Source: Symbiodinium microadriaticum (lineage: Eukaryota > Sar > Dinophyceae > Suessiales > Symbiodiniaceae). From it: a stretch of DNA of 64,000 bases. The notes under the pieces were generated by a model that ran no database searches, was not told the DNA's origin, and worked only from the letters and a program-made list of their open reading frames with translations. The position numbers and the translations under genes are program-made. Below, one piece after another: positions 23,765 through 34,100 of the stretch. The stretch is taken from assembly GCA_001939145.1 (NCBI GenBank), contig LSRX01000054.1:1225016-1289015 (forward strand), read 5' to 3'. The number at the start of each line of letters is the position of its first letter. Within the stretch, counting starts at the first letter, position 1.

Positions 23765-23945
23765 GGGCTCTTACAAGACCCTAGACACCCTAAACCTTAA
23801 GGGGTTCTAAACCCTAAACCTTAAAGGGCTCTAAACCCTGAACCTTAAAAGGCCTCTAAACCCAAAACCTTATAAAGGGTTCTAAAGCCTAAACCTTAAA
23901 GGGCTCTAAACCCTGAACCTTAAAGGGCTCTAAACCCGAGTTAAG
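23765..23945. repeat. Tandem ~26-bp repeat derived from telomere-like units
   Basis: Six copies of a unit close to CTAAACCCTAAACCTTAAAG followed by GGCT, with small variations. It looks like a secondary amplification of a CCCTAAA-derived sequence. Confidence 0.75.
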
Positions 23946-24024
23946 CTGCTTGGAACTCGGACTCTGCGGCTCAGAAGCTTCCAGGCAAGTCTCACGGGCT
24001 TCTGCGCATGCTGCTCCTGCTTGC

Positions 24025-24870
24025 CGCGCGATAAGGGTTTAGGGTTTAGGGTTTAGGGTTTAGGGTTTAGGGTTTAGGGTTTAGGGTTTAGGAAGGGAGC
24101 AGAGCAATCGAGGGGTTCAGGCTTTGCGGCTTGATGGGTCATGGGCTTGTCGCCTAGGGCTTCGGCTTTCGCGCTGCGGGTCTCCAAGATCCTAGCCAGC
24201 AGGAAACGCCCGCTTTTGCAGGCCCCTAAACCCTAAACCCTAAACCCCGTGTCCTTGAGGTATTGCAACCAGTAGAGGTCCAAGACCGCAAGCAGCAGCA
24301 TCCTCAGCGAAGCAATCTAATCTACTCTCCGTCAAACCCTAGGTACCCTTAAGCCTGAAACTTCAGACCCTCAGCAGAAACCCTTTGAACCCCCTAAGAA
24401 ACTAAGCCCTGACCCAAAGAACTTGAAGCACTGAGAGCACTGAGCTGTGATTTATCACGTATCTTCAGCCATGTCGGCTGCCGAGAAAAAAGCCCCTAAA
24501 CCCTAAACCCCGAACCCTAAATCCTAAACCCTAAACCCACCCCTTCAGCTTCAGCTTTCAGGGGGCTGATCCCCCACGCCCGAAAGGCCGCCAATCTCAG
24601 CCAGAAGACCTTGGGATAAGGAAGGGATGAGGGGCGTAGAGTGTTATTTAGAAAGGAGCCGTACTATATTTGGGACCCAAAAATGGACGCTAATTTAGAG
24701 AACTACCCTCTTTAGACGTCGGACAAGCGGTCCTGGCTTCCCTGTGCCAATCCTCCTCCCCCCCGAGCGCGAAGTTAGGTGAAGCCTGGGTGCGATCGGC
24801 GAAGGCCTCCTCGTGGTACTCGAAGAGGCCCTTCGCAATTCAGGGTTTAGGGTTTAGGGTTTAGGGCAGG
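24025..24870. repeat. Telomere-like arrays and one family 3 remnant
   Basis: A pure (TTTAGGG)9 array at about 24030-24093, shorter arrays at 24223-24247, 24495-24540 and 24840-24868, and the right half of a family 3 element at 24645-24713. Intervening sequence is unique. Confidence 0.75.
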
Positions 24871-25278
24871 CTTGCGGGACGATGCAGTCCGACACCAAAT
24901 TGTCTCAGGGCACCTCGCAAATCCAGGCTGTGGGCAGGTCTCGCCGAAATCCAGCCTCAACCTCAGGAGTTCCATCGGATCGCGTGCAACGTAGATTCGT
25001 AGACCGGCAAAAACTTCATAGCATCCGACCAGTGCATCGCACAAGCTGATCGGCCCCCCCGTCAGGTCCACGCCCAACCTCAAGGCGCTGCAAACGCTCT
25101 GGCCCCTCGACTCTACCGACTCTACAGTTTTCTGTCAGTTGTGAGTTTAACCTCGCAGGCTCCGGACGAGAAATGTTCAATGCTGTGGCAGCAACTCGGC
25201 GACTGCCAGCCCTTTGCGTGTTCATGCCACTCTTGGGCAGTCGCCGAATCCAACATGGTGCAAGGAGTACCGAACAGA

Positions 25279-25387
25279 GTAATATAGGGGCCTTAAATAT
25301 TACCTATATTATTTTGGGGGTTCCTTATTATAATTATAGTATAATGGACCCCTAAACCTTATTCTAATTATTAAGGCCCCTACATTA
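25279..25387. mobile_element. MITE-like element family 4
   Basis: The left end GTAATATAGGGGCCTTAA and right end TTATTAAGGCCCCTACATTA are imperfect inverted repeats of about 25 bp. A closely similar copy is at 61103-61208. Confidence 0.75.
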
Positions 25388-25627
25388 ACACGTGAACCTT
25401 GCAAGTGCCGTCGAGAACTCCAAGCCACGAACCCACGAACACACTCTTCACCGGGTCTCGAGCTGCACAGCTCGGTAGTTCGCTGAAAAGAACCTGCAGC
25501 TGCGGTTCGAAGCTATGGCGCCATTCGATGCAAAGAAGTGTTTTTTTGTGCGGACTCGGACCGGGAGGGCTGGAGCGAAAGCTTCTTGCGGGATCCCTGT
25601 CGGACCTCGCACTACAGCTTCGGAAGA

Positions 25628-27599
25628 TCACGCTGCCATGGTCTTGAGCTGAACACCATCACCTGAAGCATTTCCTTCCGGACCGCCCAGGTAAGGCTGT
25701 GCATAGACCGGTCCCGTATACCAGTCGTGCTCCACCGCATTCTCCCCGTCGAGGCCGATCAGGCTTTTCAGCGCCGGAGAGAGGGACTGAAGCACTGCGC
25801 GCGGAACTGCCCAGTGGAAGTTGTGCTCGGATCGTAGCCAGCCCAAGTTGTAGATGAAGAGCAGTCCTATACAGGTTAGTAAGGGTTCCAAAAAGGGTTG
25901 TTATGGGTTCCTTTTGGGTTTCTTTGAAGGTTCCTTTAAGGGTTCCTATAGAGCAGTCCATGTCTTGGCCCTGCAGGCGTCACCGATCTCTCGTAGGAGC
26001 CGGCTCCATGCAGGGTGTGTCCACTCCAGAGGGCCACGGAGCCCTTGGGCATCACCTCTCTGGTTTAGGGTTTAGGGGTTTAGGGGTTTTGGGGTTTTGG
26101 GTTTAGGGGTTTAGGGTTTAGGGCCACAGGGCCCTTCATCATCACCTCTCTGGTTCTTCGTAGGGAGTGGGGGAATGGATCCCTATGATAGTCCCCTTAA
26201 GGTCCCCTATAGTAGTCCCAATAACCCCTAAACCCTAAACCCTAAACCCTAAACCCTAAACCCTAAACCCTAACCCATTCCCTACTAAGAACCAGAGAGT
26301 CACGGCTTGCAGGGCATCCTCGGACAGGATGCCCGCCGGAAGACCGGGCCCCATCTTGCTGCCATAGCCTGGGCTCTTGTTGAGGGGATTTCATTTAAGG
26401 ATTTTGGGAGTTGATTTAGGAATTTAGGGATTTAGGGCTTTAGGGATTTAGGGGTTTAGGGTTTAGGGGTTTTTTACGGGTTAGGGATTTAATTCAAGTT
26501 ACCATCATAATGAAACCATATTGTCTACCATAGATCCCTTGTATATATAAAAACCCCCTTTAACAAGAGCCCAGTCGCCGGTCAACGAAGGTTGCCAGTG
26601 GTTCGAGCCCGGAAGGAAGCGCGTGGCGCCGTTCTCGGCCGTGAAGTCCGAGGCGGCCCACATCACCTCTCTGGTTCTTCGTAGGGAATGGGGGGAAGGG
26701 GCTATTGGGACTACTTTAGGGGACCGTTTATTGGGACAATAACCCATTCCCCCATTCCCTAAACCCCTAAACCCCTAAACCCCTAAACCCCTAAACCCCT
26801 AAACCCTAAACCCCATTCCCTACTAAGAACCAGAGAGTCACTGAGATGGAGAGCTCCGGCCGGGAGGACTCAAAGGGCCAGCCGGAGGCCCCCCACATGC
26901 TTCCTGGTTCCCAACTGGGGCCATATCAAAAATGATCATGTTTAGTCCTTATTAGGGTTTCATTGTTACAAAGATGTAAAACTCATATTAAAAATGATCA
27001 TTTTTAGTCCTTATTAGGGTTTTTTAACACAAATGCAAAATTCATATCAAAATAGATCAGTTTTAGTCCCAATTAGGGTTTTTTTATAACAAAAATGTAA
27101 AATTGTATCCAACAAGGACCCAGCTTCCGTCGCGGTGGAGCACCTGTGCGGGAGCAGGGGGCTCACCGTCGGGTGGGGCCTCCACGGAGATGGCAGAGCA
27201 GGTGCCCAAAATGACTCGTTTGCACCAGGGCTTCAACAATGTCTCCACCGCAGAGAGCACCAAAGGCTGAAGGGCCAGTTCCTGTGCGACCTTTGACTCC
27301 CCCAGTGGCTTGCAAGCATTCCTCAAGGTATGGTGGCCCGCGAAGGAGTCCACGGCCCCGTGAAACTTGCCCTGCGCGGACGCAAGCTCCTCCACCATGG
27401 AATCCATGAGCGCATCAGGGATAAGCCTCTCGATGACAACAACGCCTCTGGCCATGACAGCCCGGGCCACATCCTCCGGACTGGCAGTGGCATCCAGCCT
27501 AGGAATGTCCAGGACTTTTGCACCCCGCCGTCGCCGGAGACGATACAACAAGAGCAGACCGAAGCTTGTCAGAGTCGCTGGAACGAGTAGCCGGATCAT
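25628..27599 (-). CDS. PhyH-family Fe(II)/2-oxoglutarate dioxygenase, six exons
   Basis: Exons on the minus strand: 27599-27124, 26914-26842, 26666-26579, 26368-26304, 26055-25959 and 25866-25628. They join in frame to 345 residues from ATG 27599 to TGA 25630-25628. The N-terminus (MIRLLVPATL...LLLYRLRRRR) looks like a membrane anchor. Exon 1 holds the HxD iron ligands (His155, Asp157 in LHRDGSW). Exon 3 holds DFTAENGATRFLPGSNHW, typical of PhyH. Exon 5 holds MPKGSVALW, the distal His250 (TLHGAG) and Arg265, a likely 2-oxoglutarate binder. Exon 6 holds IYNLGWLRSEHN near the C-terminus. Length and motif order match a complete PhyH protein; the substrate is unknown. Donors are GT (introns 2 and 4), GC (intron 3) and GA (intron 5). 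Intron 1 boundaries are uncertain by about 6 bases because AG[C/T]TGG occurs at both edges. No promoter was recognised. Confidence 0.88.
25867..25958 (-). mobile_element. Short introner-like intron 5 with GA donor
   Basis: A 10-bp direct repeat AGAGCAGTCC (plus strand, 25858-25867 and 25950-25959) flanks the intron. Inside it, ends of the CTATA(C)AGG type form a short inverted pair. Splicing GA...AG at 25958 and 25867 leaves one copy of the repeat and keeps the frame. The longer flanking repeat suggests a mechanism different from families A and B. Confidence 0.7.
26056..26145 (-). repeat. Telomere-like insertion with duplicated splice acceptor, part of intron 4
   Basis: CCCTAAA/CCCCTAAA units (about 26063-26122) lie between two copies of a segment containing CCAGAGAG, GTGATG and the first 25 or so bases of exon 5. 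The outer copy reads into the telomere-like repeats and reaches a stop; the inner copy continues the PhyH frame. The intron therefore runs 26303-26056. Confidence 0.8.
26146..26299 (-). mobile_element. Introner family A inside intron 4 of the PhyH gene
   Basis: Same terminal inverted repeats as the intron 2 element, with exact TCAC flanks at 26142-26145 and 26300-26303. Its interior (CCTATAGTAGTCCCAATAA and CCCTAAA units) is homologous to that of the intron 2 element. The acceptor next to it at 26146 is followed by a damaged copy of the exon 5 start; the acceptor that keeps the frame is the second copy at 26056. Confidence 0.85.
26369..26574 (-). mobile_element. Introner family B forming intron 3 of the PhyH gene
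   Basis: Inverted ends CTGGGCTCTTGTT and AACAAGAGCCCAG bound the element. The flanks are TAGC and TCGC on the plus strand, a 4-bp duplication with one change. In the sense direction GC from the flank is the donor (26578-26577) and the element's terminal AG is the acceptor (26370-26369). The interior carries telomere-like units and the segment GAAACCATATT also found in the intergenic copy at 47773-47884. Confidence 0.85.
26667..26837 (-). mobile_element. Introner family A forming intron 2 of the PhyH gene
   Basis: Terminal inverted repeats of about 27 bp (CTCTCTGGTTCTT...) bound the element. On the plus strand TCAC flanks both sides exactly (26663-26666 and 26838-26841). In the sense direction the duplicated GTGA supplies the GT donor at 26841 and the element's terminal CCAGAGAG supplies the AG acceptor. 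Removal leaves exactly one GTGA and restores Ser-Val-Met-Trp. The interior holds an octamer array (26761-26810). Confidence 0.88.
26915..27123 (-). other. Intron 1 of the PhyH gene, with triplicated AT-rich unit
   Basis: The intron is almost filled by three tandem copies of a 59-62 bp AT-rich unit beginning GATCAT/GATCAG at 26934, 26996 and 27055, each containing ATTAGGGTTT. The edges carry CTGGGTCC and GGCCCCAG, a weak inverted pair. AGCTGG at the donor side and AGTTGG at the acceptor side make the exact splice positions ambiguous; the acceptor AG at 26916-26915 keeps the frame. Confidence 0.65.
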
Positions 27600-29160
27600 G
27601 GCTTGGGCTTGAAGTGCTCTAAACTCTACGAACCCACAAAAGATGGACTTGACTACCCTGCCTCCACTAACGCATGCGAAACTATCCGACTCCGTCGACC
27701 CCATGTCTAGGCATCCCACTGAAACTCAGATCAAAAAGGACCGGCGAGAGCAACCGCGCATGTACGAGCATTCCCAAGTCTACCTTGATAAATCTGAACC
27801 TGACAGCTTCTTTCTTCGATGCGATTCGCGGCCTCTGACGGAATGCGGCCACGCGAGGAGTGTCTACCTGACAACTAGCAGATCCAGTCAAAGGCCCGGT
27901 TTCCCCGACTCCCATGTCTGCACCCAGATTACCTCATCGGAGTCTGTATACTGTATGCATTGCAAACTCAAGGACAACTCCAGTCTTCCTGAACATCTTA
28001 GCCTTTTCTTGCTCCGCGTGATGGCTTGAATGGGATGACGATGGCAGGTCGGCCAAAGCGTGTGGGGTAACTTGGGGGCCTTGATAAGAATAGGGCGAAG
28101 AGGGTCCTGGTGTATGCAGAATAGTATATAACGATATCGGGGTACCTGTTTTTGGGTGACTCCATATAGGAGCCTTTCTTACTGGAATAGCTTTTGTGTA
28201 GTTCACTACTAAATGTGAACCGCCAGAGGCCTCGAACCACATGGCCCCAGGATGCCCCAGGCGCAAGGCCCGGGTGTCGCAGCCAACCGCAAGCTGGACA
28301 ACCTGGCGCCATACCCGGCTGAATAGTCAGAATACAGTTCTATTTTCGGTGTATAGTGTATCAAATAGGTTCGACTACCAGTGATGCAGCCTTAGATTTA
28401 TTCGAAGCTTTGGCTCTGGTCGCCGCTGTCTTGTCAGAGGACAACTGGCGAACTTTGAAAGATACCGAGGATCCCGTGGTCGGCGTGAGGCTACACATTA
28501 GACATGCTGCTTCACATTGGTTCAGCACCAGAACTGCTGAAATCTTGGACACTTGGAAAAAGGCTCTTCGCCACAACGTCGGCCGCGCAAACCTGACGCG
28601 ACTCGCGGCGCCTGAGAAGCGGAGTGTCTGCGCAGCCATGCATCCAGCGCCTCCGGAGCAATTTTTAGGGTTTAGGGTCTAGGGTTGTTGTCAGCTTTGG
28701 TGGTTTGGGCTGCAGACCTATGGCATGCCGGATTGCAAGCGTGGTTTGAGCAAACGCTGCGTTTCTAGCCTGTCGAGTCACTATAGCCAATCGGTACACT
28801 GAAGAATACCCTGAACTCTGAACCCTCAAACCGTTAAAAACTGCGAGCAGCTGCTTCGGCCTCGTCAATGATCCACCCTCGGAGCGACACGAGGTACTGA
28901 AGGCCTTGGTCTCTTTTGCTTTCAGATCTTGACAACGGGCATTCAGATGTCACGTCCCTTTGAGATCTGAATGCCACCCATGCCAATACCAACACCACTA
29001 ACATTATGATGTGGAGGCCGTTGCCATTAGAATAGCGTGTTGGGGTACCGACAAACACTCTTACAGAGCCCGGCCTTATTGGAAGGCACGACTATTGGTT
29101 GTTCTGCCAGCCTTGCTACTTGGAAAAAATCCTAGCCTAGAAAGCCCTTTCAAAATCCTC
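27600..29160. other. Unique sequence upstream of the PhyH gene
   Basis: This holds the presumed 5' region of the minus-strand PhyH gene and then unrelated unique sequence. Open frames (for example plus strand 28356-28682) show no family features. No promoter motif or spliced-leader relict was recognised. Confidence 0.5.
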
Positions 29161-29845
29161 AACCCTCAACCCACAACCCTAAACCCTAACCCCTAACCCC
29201 TAAACCGCTAAACCCTAAACCCTAAACCTCCTATATGACATAAAGCTGACCCTAAACCCTAAACCCTAAACCCTAAGCCCTAAACCCCTAAACCCCTGAA
29301 CCCCAAATCTCGTGTATGACATAAAAGCTGCCCTCGCAAAGCCATGGTAAACCCCCGGGCCAAGCCGAAAGTCTCGGAGCAAAAGTCGCTCCGCGGAGCT
29401 TGGCCGCCTGGACCCATGGCACAGTCTCTAGAAGTTCAGGGTTTAGGGTTGAGGGTTCAGGGTTCAGGGTTTGGGGCTTTAGGGTTTTAGGAAGTTCAGG
29501 CTTTGGGGTTTAGGGTTTTAGGAAGTTCAGGGTTTCTTATTTTTGTGCTTGGAACCCTCGTTTCTCTCGCCCAGGTCTGGGTTAGGAATGCCAAGTTTGG
29601 CTCTGGTGTGATTTCAGGGCTTAGGGATTTTAGGATTTCGGCCCGTGCTCGAAGGGTATTAAGGGTTTAGGGTTTAGGGTTTAGGGTATTTAGGGTTTAG
29701 GGTTTAGGGTTTAGGGTTAAGGGTATTTAGGGTTTAGGGTTAAGGGTTTAGGGTTAAGGGTTTAGGGTTAAGGGTATTTAGGGTTTAGGGTTAAGGGTAT
29801 TTAGGGTTTAGGGTATAGGGTTTAGGGTTTAGGGTTACCATAAGC
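29161..29845. repeat. Telomere-like arrays in both orientations
   Basis: CCCTAAA arrays at 29170-29310 include two copies of a 'tatgacataaa(a)gctg' segment (29233 and 29317). A TTTAGGG region with three 'aagttcagg' repeats follows (29432-29535), then a TTTAGGG array with interspersed TTAAGGGTATT variants (29660-29840). Confidence 0.8.
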
Positions 29846-29976
29846 GTTCCCACAAGGGCTTAGACGGCTTGGAATTGCTTTTTGAAGGCTCTTTCCTCCC
29901 TGCTAAGTCGGAGCACCACGACGGTGGAGCCACTTGGCCCCGGATGGAGTCTCAGGTTCAGGGTTCGTGCACTGAT

Positions 29977-30062
29977 ACGGTTGATGATATAAATCCTGCC
30001 TTACCCCATAAGAAGGTATAGACCATAAAGTCCCGTAGTTTAGGATCTCTATCCTCAACAGT
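29977..30062. mobile_element. MITE-like element family 1
   Basis: The left end is ACGGTTGATGATATAAATCC; the right end is eroded (CTCAACAGT). It is shorter than the other copies by an internal deletion. Confidence 0.65.
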
Positions 30063-30508
30063 ATGTTACTCTCCGAAAAGCCACTGAAAAGGGGCCTCGG
30101 CATCTTAGGGAAAGCCCGGAGGGAAGTCTGCGGAATCGGCCAGGAGCGCTTGATGCTCGAGGCATGCCGGCCTCGTCGCCCAGTGCCGCCTCCAGCCAGG
30201 GGACTTAGGGTTTAGGGTTTAGAGTGTTGGGTTTAGGGTGTTGGAAACTTCGGGCTTTGGATTGAAGGTCTCCTTGCGATGCAAGAGTCTCAACAAGAAG
30301 CTAGCAAGATTACAGCTGTTGTCCGGGGAGGCTCCTGTACGCACAAGGTTCCTGGTCAAAGGGAGCTTGCTTGTGGGATATGCAAGAAGATGCATGAAGT
30401 ATTTCCTTGTGCTGCAAAAGGGTCATTTCTTGCGCTTCAAAGGGTCATAAACCGAATCAACTCGGTCAAATACGAGAGTGCTTCAACCCTAAAACAACCC
30501 TGAAGACC

Positions 30509-31194
30509 NNNNNNNNNNNNNNNNNNNNNNNNNNNNNNNNNNNNNNNNNNNNNNNNNNNNNNNNNNNNNNNNNNNNNNNNNNNNNNNNNNNNNNNNNNNN
30601 NNNNNNNNNNNNNNNNNNNNNNNNNNNNNNNNNNNNNNNNNNNNNNNNNNNNNNNNNNNNNNNNNNNNNNNNNNNNNNNNNNNNNNNNNNNNNNNNNNNN
30701 NNNNNNNNNNNNNNNNNNNNNNNNNNNNNNNNNNNNNNNNNNNNNNNNNNNNNNNNNNNNNNNNNNNNNNNNNNNNNNNNNNNNNNNNNNNNNNNNNNNN
30801 NNNNNNNNNNNNNNNNNNNNNNNNNNNNNNNNNNNNNNNNNNNNNNNNNNNNNNNNNNNNNNNNNNNNNNNNNNNNNNNNNNNNNNNNNNNNNNNNNNNN
30901 NNNNNNNNNNNNNNNNNNNNNNNNNNNNNNNNNNNNNNNNNNNNNNNNNNNNNNNNNNNNNNNNNNNNNNNNNNNNNNNNNNNNNNNNNNNNNNNNNNNN
31001 NNNNNNNNNNNNNNNNNNNNNNNNNNNNNNNNNNNNNNNNNNNNNNNNNNNNNNNNNNNNNNNNNNNNNNNNNNNNNNNNNNNNNNNNNNNNNNNNNNNN
31101 NNNNNNNNNNNNNNNNNNNNNNNNNNNNNNNNNNNNNNNNNNNNNNNNNNNNNNNNNNNNNNNNNNNNNNNNNNNNNNNNNNNNNNNNNNNNNN
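30509..31194. other. Assembly gap (686 N)
   Basis: A run of 686 N. The right edge is a CCCTAAA-like array, so the gap probably reflects a repeat the assembler could not cross. Open frames that cross it are meaningless. Confidence 0.99.
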
Positions 31195-34100
31195 AAACCC
31201 AAAAAACCCTACAAACCCTATAAACCCTATAAGCCCAAAAAACCCCTAAACCCCTAAACCATAACATGATGGCTCCGGGCTCGGGTTTGGAGAAGCTTGC
31301 AAGCGACATTTCGGGATTCTGCTGAGACAGGACGGGAAAGGAGTGCTTCGCATTTAGGGTTCAGGGTTTCTTGCTTTATTTTTTTTCGGGCCCTTTTCCA
31401 ACTGCTGGAAGTAGGGTTTAGGGTTTAGGGCCTGAGAAGTGCGTGCAACCCACACGGGAGGCGTGTGCACCCTGAACCAAGCTCCTTGGGCCAAGACCTT
31501 TGGAACTGCATGGATAAAAACGCTATCTGCATAGGACGCAGCCGACCAAACCCCAAGCTCCCCAGATGCCGAGGGGAACACAAAAAGCCAAGAAGAAGTG
31601 GACAAAGTCCGGTGCGCAAAATGGGCGCTGGTAGAGGCCAAGGGAGATTGCTTGCGAAGGTGTTTTCAGACCTTGGGAGCCTTGTGCAACCCAGACAGAA
31701 GCGTGTTTCGGTTCCGGGGTTCATGACGTTCAGGGCTCAGGAATTAGGGTCTTTTTTTTAAATGTGCAGTGACCCTTGGAATTAGGGTTTAGGGTTTTGG
31801 GTTCAGGGTTTAGGGAGACCCTTCGCTGAGTCGTTTCATCTCACGTCCGTGCTGACAGGGAGGAGGCCGTCACGTCGAGGCCATGCGATGAGCAACATGG
31901 TCGGTAGTCTGAAGCCGCTGATGTCTCTCATGCACTCACCGAAAAGCCACGGATCTGCCACAACACCCAACTGCCATTGCCATAATGACTGCACGGCAAG
32001 AGCGCACCTGTTGTCGCTTTTGTTCTAATGGTGCACGCGCGTCTTTTGATGACCGCGAGTATAACACCGCAGATCTGGCCCGAGAGTGTCCGAGAAAGAA
32101 GGCAAGAGAGAGTCCGACCAGAAACCAGCTTATGATTCGTATAGGGTTCGAATTCGGGGTGTAGGGACTTGTCCGATGAGCCTTGTGCAAAAAAAAATCC
32201 CGATGGCGCGACATGGCTGGTAATGTGCTTTCAATGGACAGTCTAGGTGGATCTGCGTGGCAGGCCGTGCAGCTCATCACGAGGAGGGAGGTCCCTCGAA
32301 GCAAAACAAAGCAGCATTTCGAATTTCGGTCTCTCTGCTTGAAAGCTGGTAGATTTGCGTCTTCCTCGGTATTATGAACCGGACTGCTACGTTTCCGCCA
32401 AGCCTACAGGGAACATCGACGCACCCAGAGAGGCCTTGCAAAACTCCTACCAAGACTGACGCGGCCTATACCGACAGCTGGGAGCTAGCAGAGACAAGGT
32501 GTGATCTGGTGCGGTATGAATACTTATACCTATACTATTTTGGGTTTTGCTCCTTATTATAACTCTAGTATACTATACCATAAAAACCCCAACTCTAACT
32601 ATTCAACTCAGCTCGGATTATGGCCCATGGCCCCCTGATACTGAGACCCCTCGAGTTGTGTATCCCCAAAATAGCATAATCCTCTGACCCATAGAAGGAA
32701 ACACCTACAGACACTGGAACCAAGGGCCTCTGAAGCACCCTCTCCCCCTTTCATCTCGGAAGTTCCCCGCGGTTTTAAAGTAAGTCTGCACTCTCACCCC
32801 TCTGATTGGGAGTTCAGGGTTTTGGGCCTAGCCCCAGAGTAGCTCACCCACTCCGGGCCCTTCCTGCACATCGGTACAGAGCCAGCACAGGCCAGCACTT
32901 CTCGGCACGGCACAGAACGCCCCTTTGTGCAAACCGCGATGGCCAAGCGAGTGCTCACGATTGCTCAACCAGACATGCATTCGTGCTCTCCGCATCTCTC
33001 CGTTCTCCATATGCTCAAAACTTGCGTTTTCCCTGATATTGGCGCTTGCAAGCTCGGTCGAAGTCCCAGGAACCTGCCACCCAAGACTGGCGACGGCATC
33101 AGAATTCAGGCTCAACGATTCGACTCTTCCTCGTCAGGCTGCCAAGCTCCCGAGCCTTTGACTGAGCACTCGTGCACTACCAGGGTCAACCAGGTTGGCA
33201 GGATATCAGGGCTTGAATCTGACATGCCTTCGCTGTGAACTTGTCCCGCACCACGGCGAGGTTGACCCGGCGGGAGCCGCAGAGACGACTTGGTGCGCTC
33301 TGCAGCCCACTTGTCAAAGGAGGTGGAGGGGGAAACGAGAGGCAAGCAGATCAACATCAAAACAGGGGTCGGGGCGTGGATGTTCAGCATCCAACATCGG
33401 ATCGCGGACTTACTGCTGTGACGAGCAGAACCTTCTGCATCACGGAGCTGTGTTGGCCTAACCGTGACGTGAACTGCCGAACTTGCAGAAGCTCGCGGTC
33501 GCGGCTACAGTCGCTGGCATCTTCAGCTACAGGAGTGATGGGGGGTGTTGCAGCACATCTCACTTGATCCTAAGTCGCCGTGTCCAGCTAAACCGGCAGT
33601 GGCACTTCAGCGCACCATGGATGCTCGGATCCAGGGCTCCCAAGCAAACTCTTTTCGGGTTTGGGTTTAGGGTTTAGGGCTTAGGGTTTAGGGTTTTCTC
33701 GGGCGCAGATGATCTGAGACCCTCCGATGCCGATTGTTGCCGTGGCCGCGGTGAACGTCGAGGACAAGCCTGTGAGCAAGACACTAAGGTGATGCTCTGT
33801 ATCAATGGCCCAACTCGTCTGATCATAAGACCTCCAGCTTCTTTCCGGAGGTTGGGACCTTTCCTTGCATGTGGCAGTGATCCTGCAGCTGCAGAGATCC
33901 GCACATTTCGAGCATTGAAACACTGAGCACCAAGCCAACTCCCTGAAATTCGGCCGGTCAGGAGCTTAGGCTTCTCAAAGTGTCCACAGAACTTTTAGGG
34001 TTTAGGGTTTAGGGCTGGGGCTACTGATTGGACTAGTGTTTTGGGGCATTCTCTGCTGCATTTATGCTCAGGATTCTTGATGGGGTACCCGTCCCTTTTC

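Noticed and set aside
28356..28682. 108-codon plus-strand frame upstream of the PhyH gene
   Set aside because: No recognisable domain, and its end runs into a telomere-like unit; not enough to call a gene or exon.
30407..31309. Frames of 237-290 codons across the N gap
   Set aside because: Nearly all codons are N; they carry no information.
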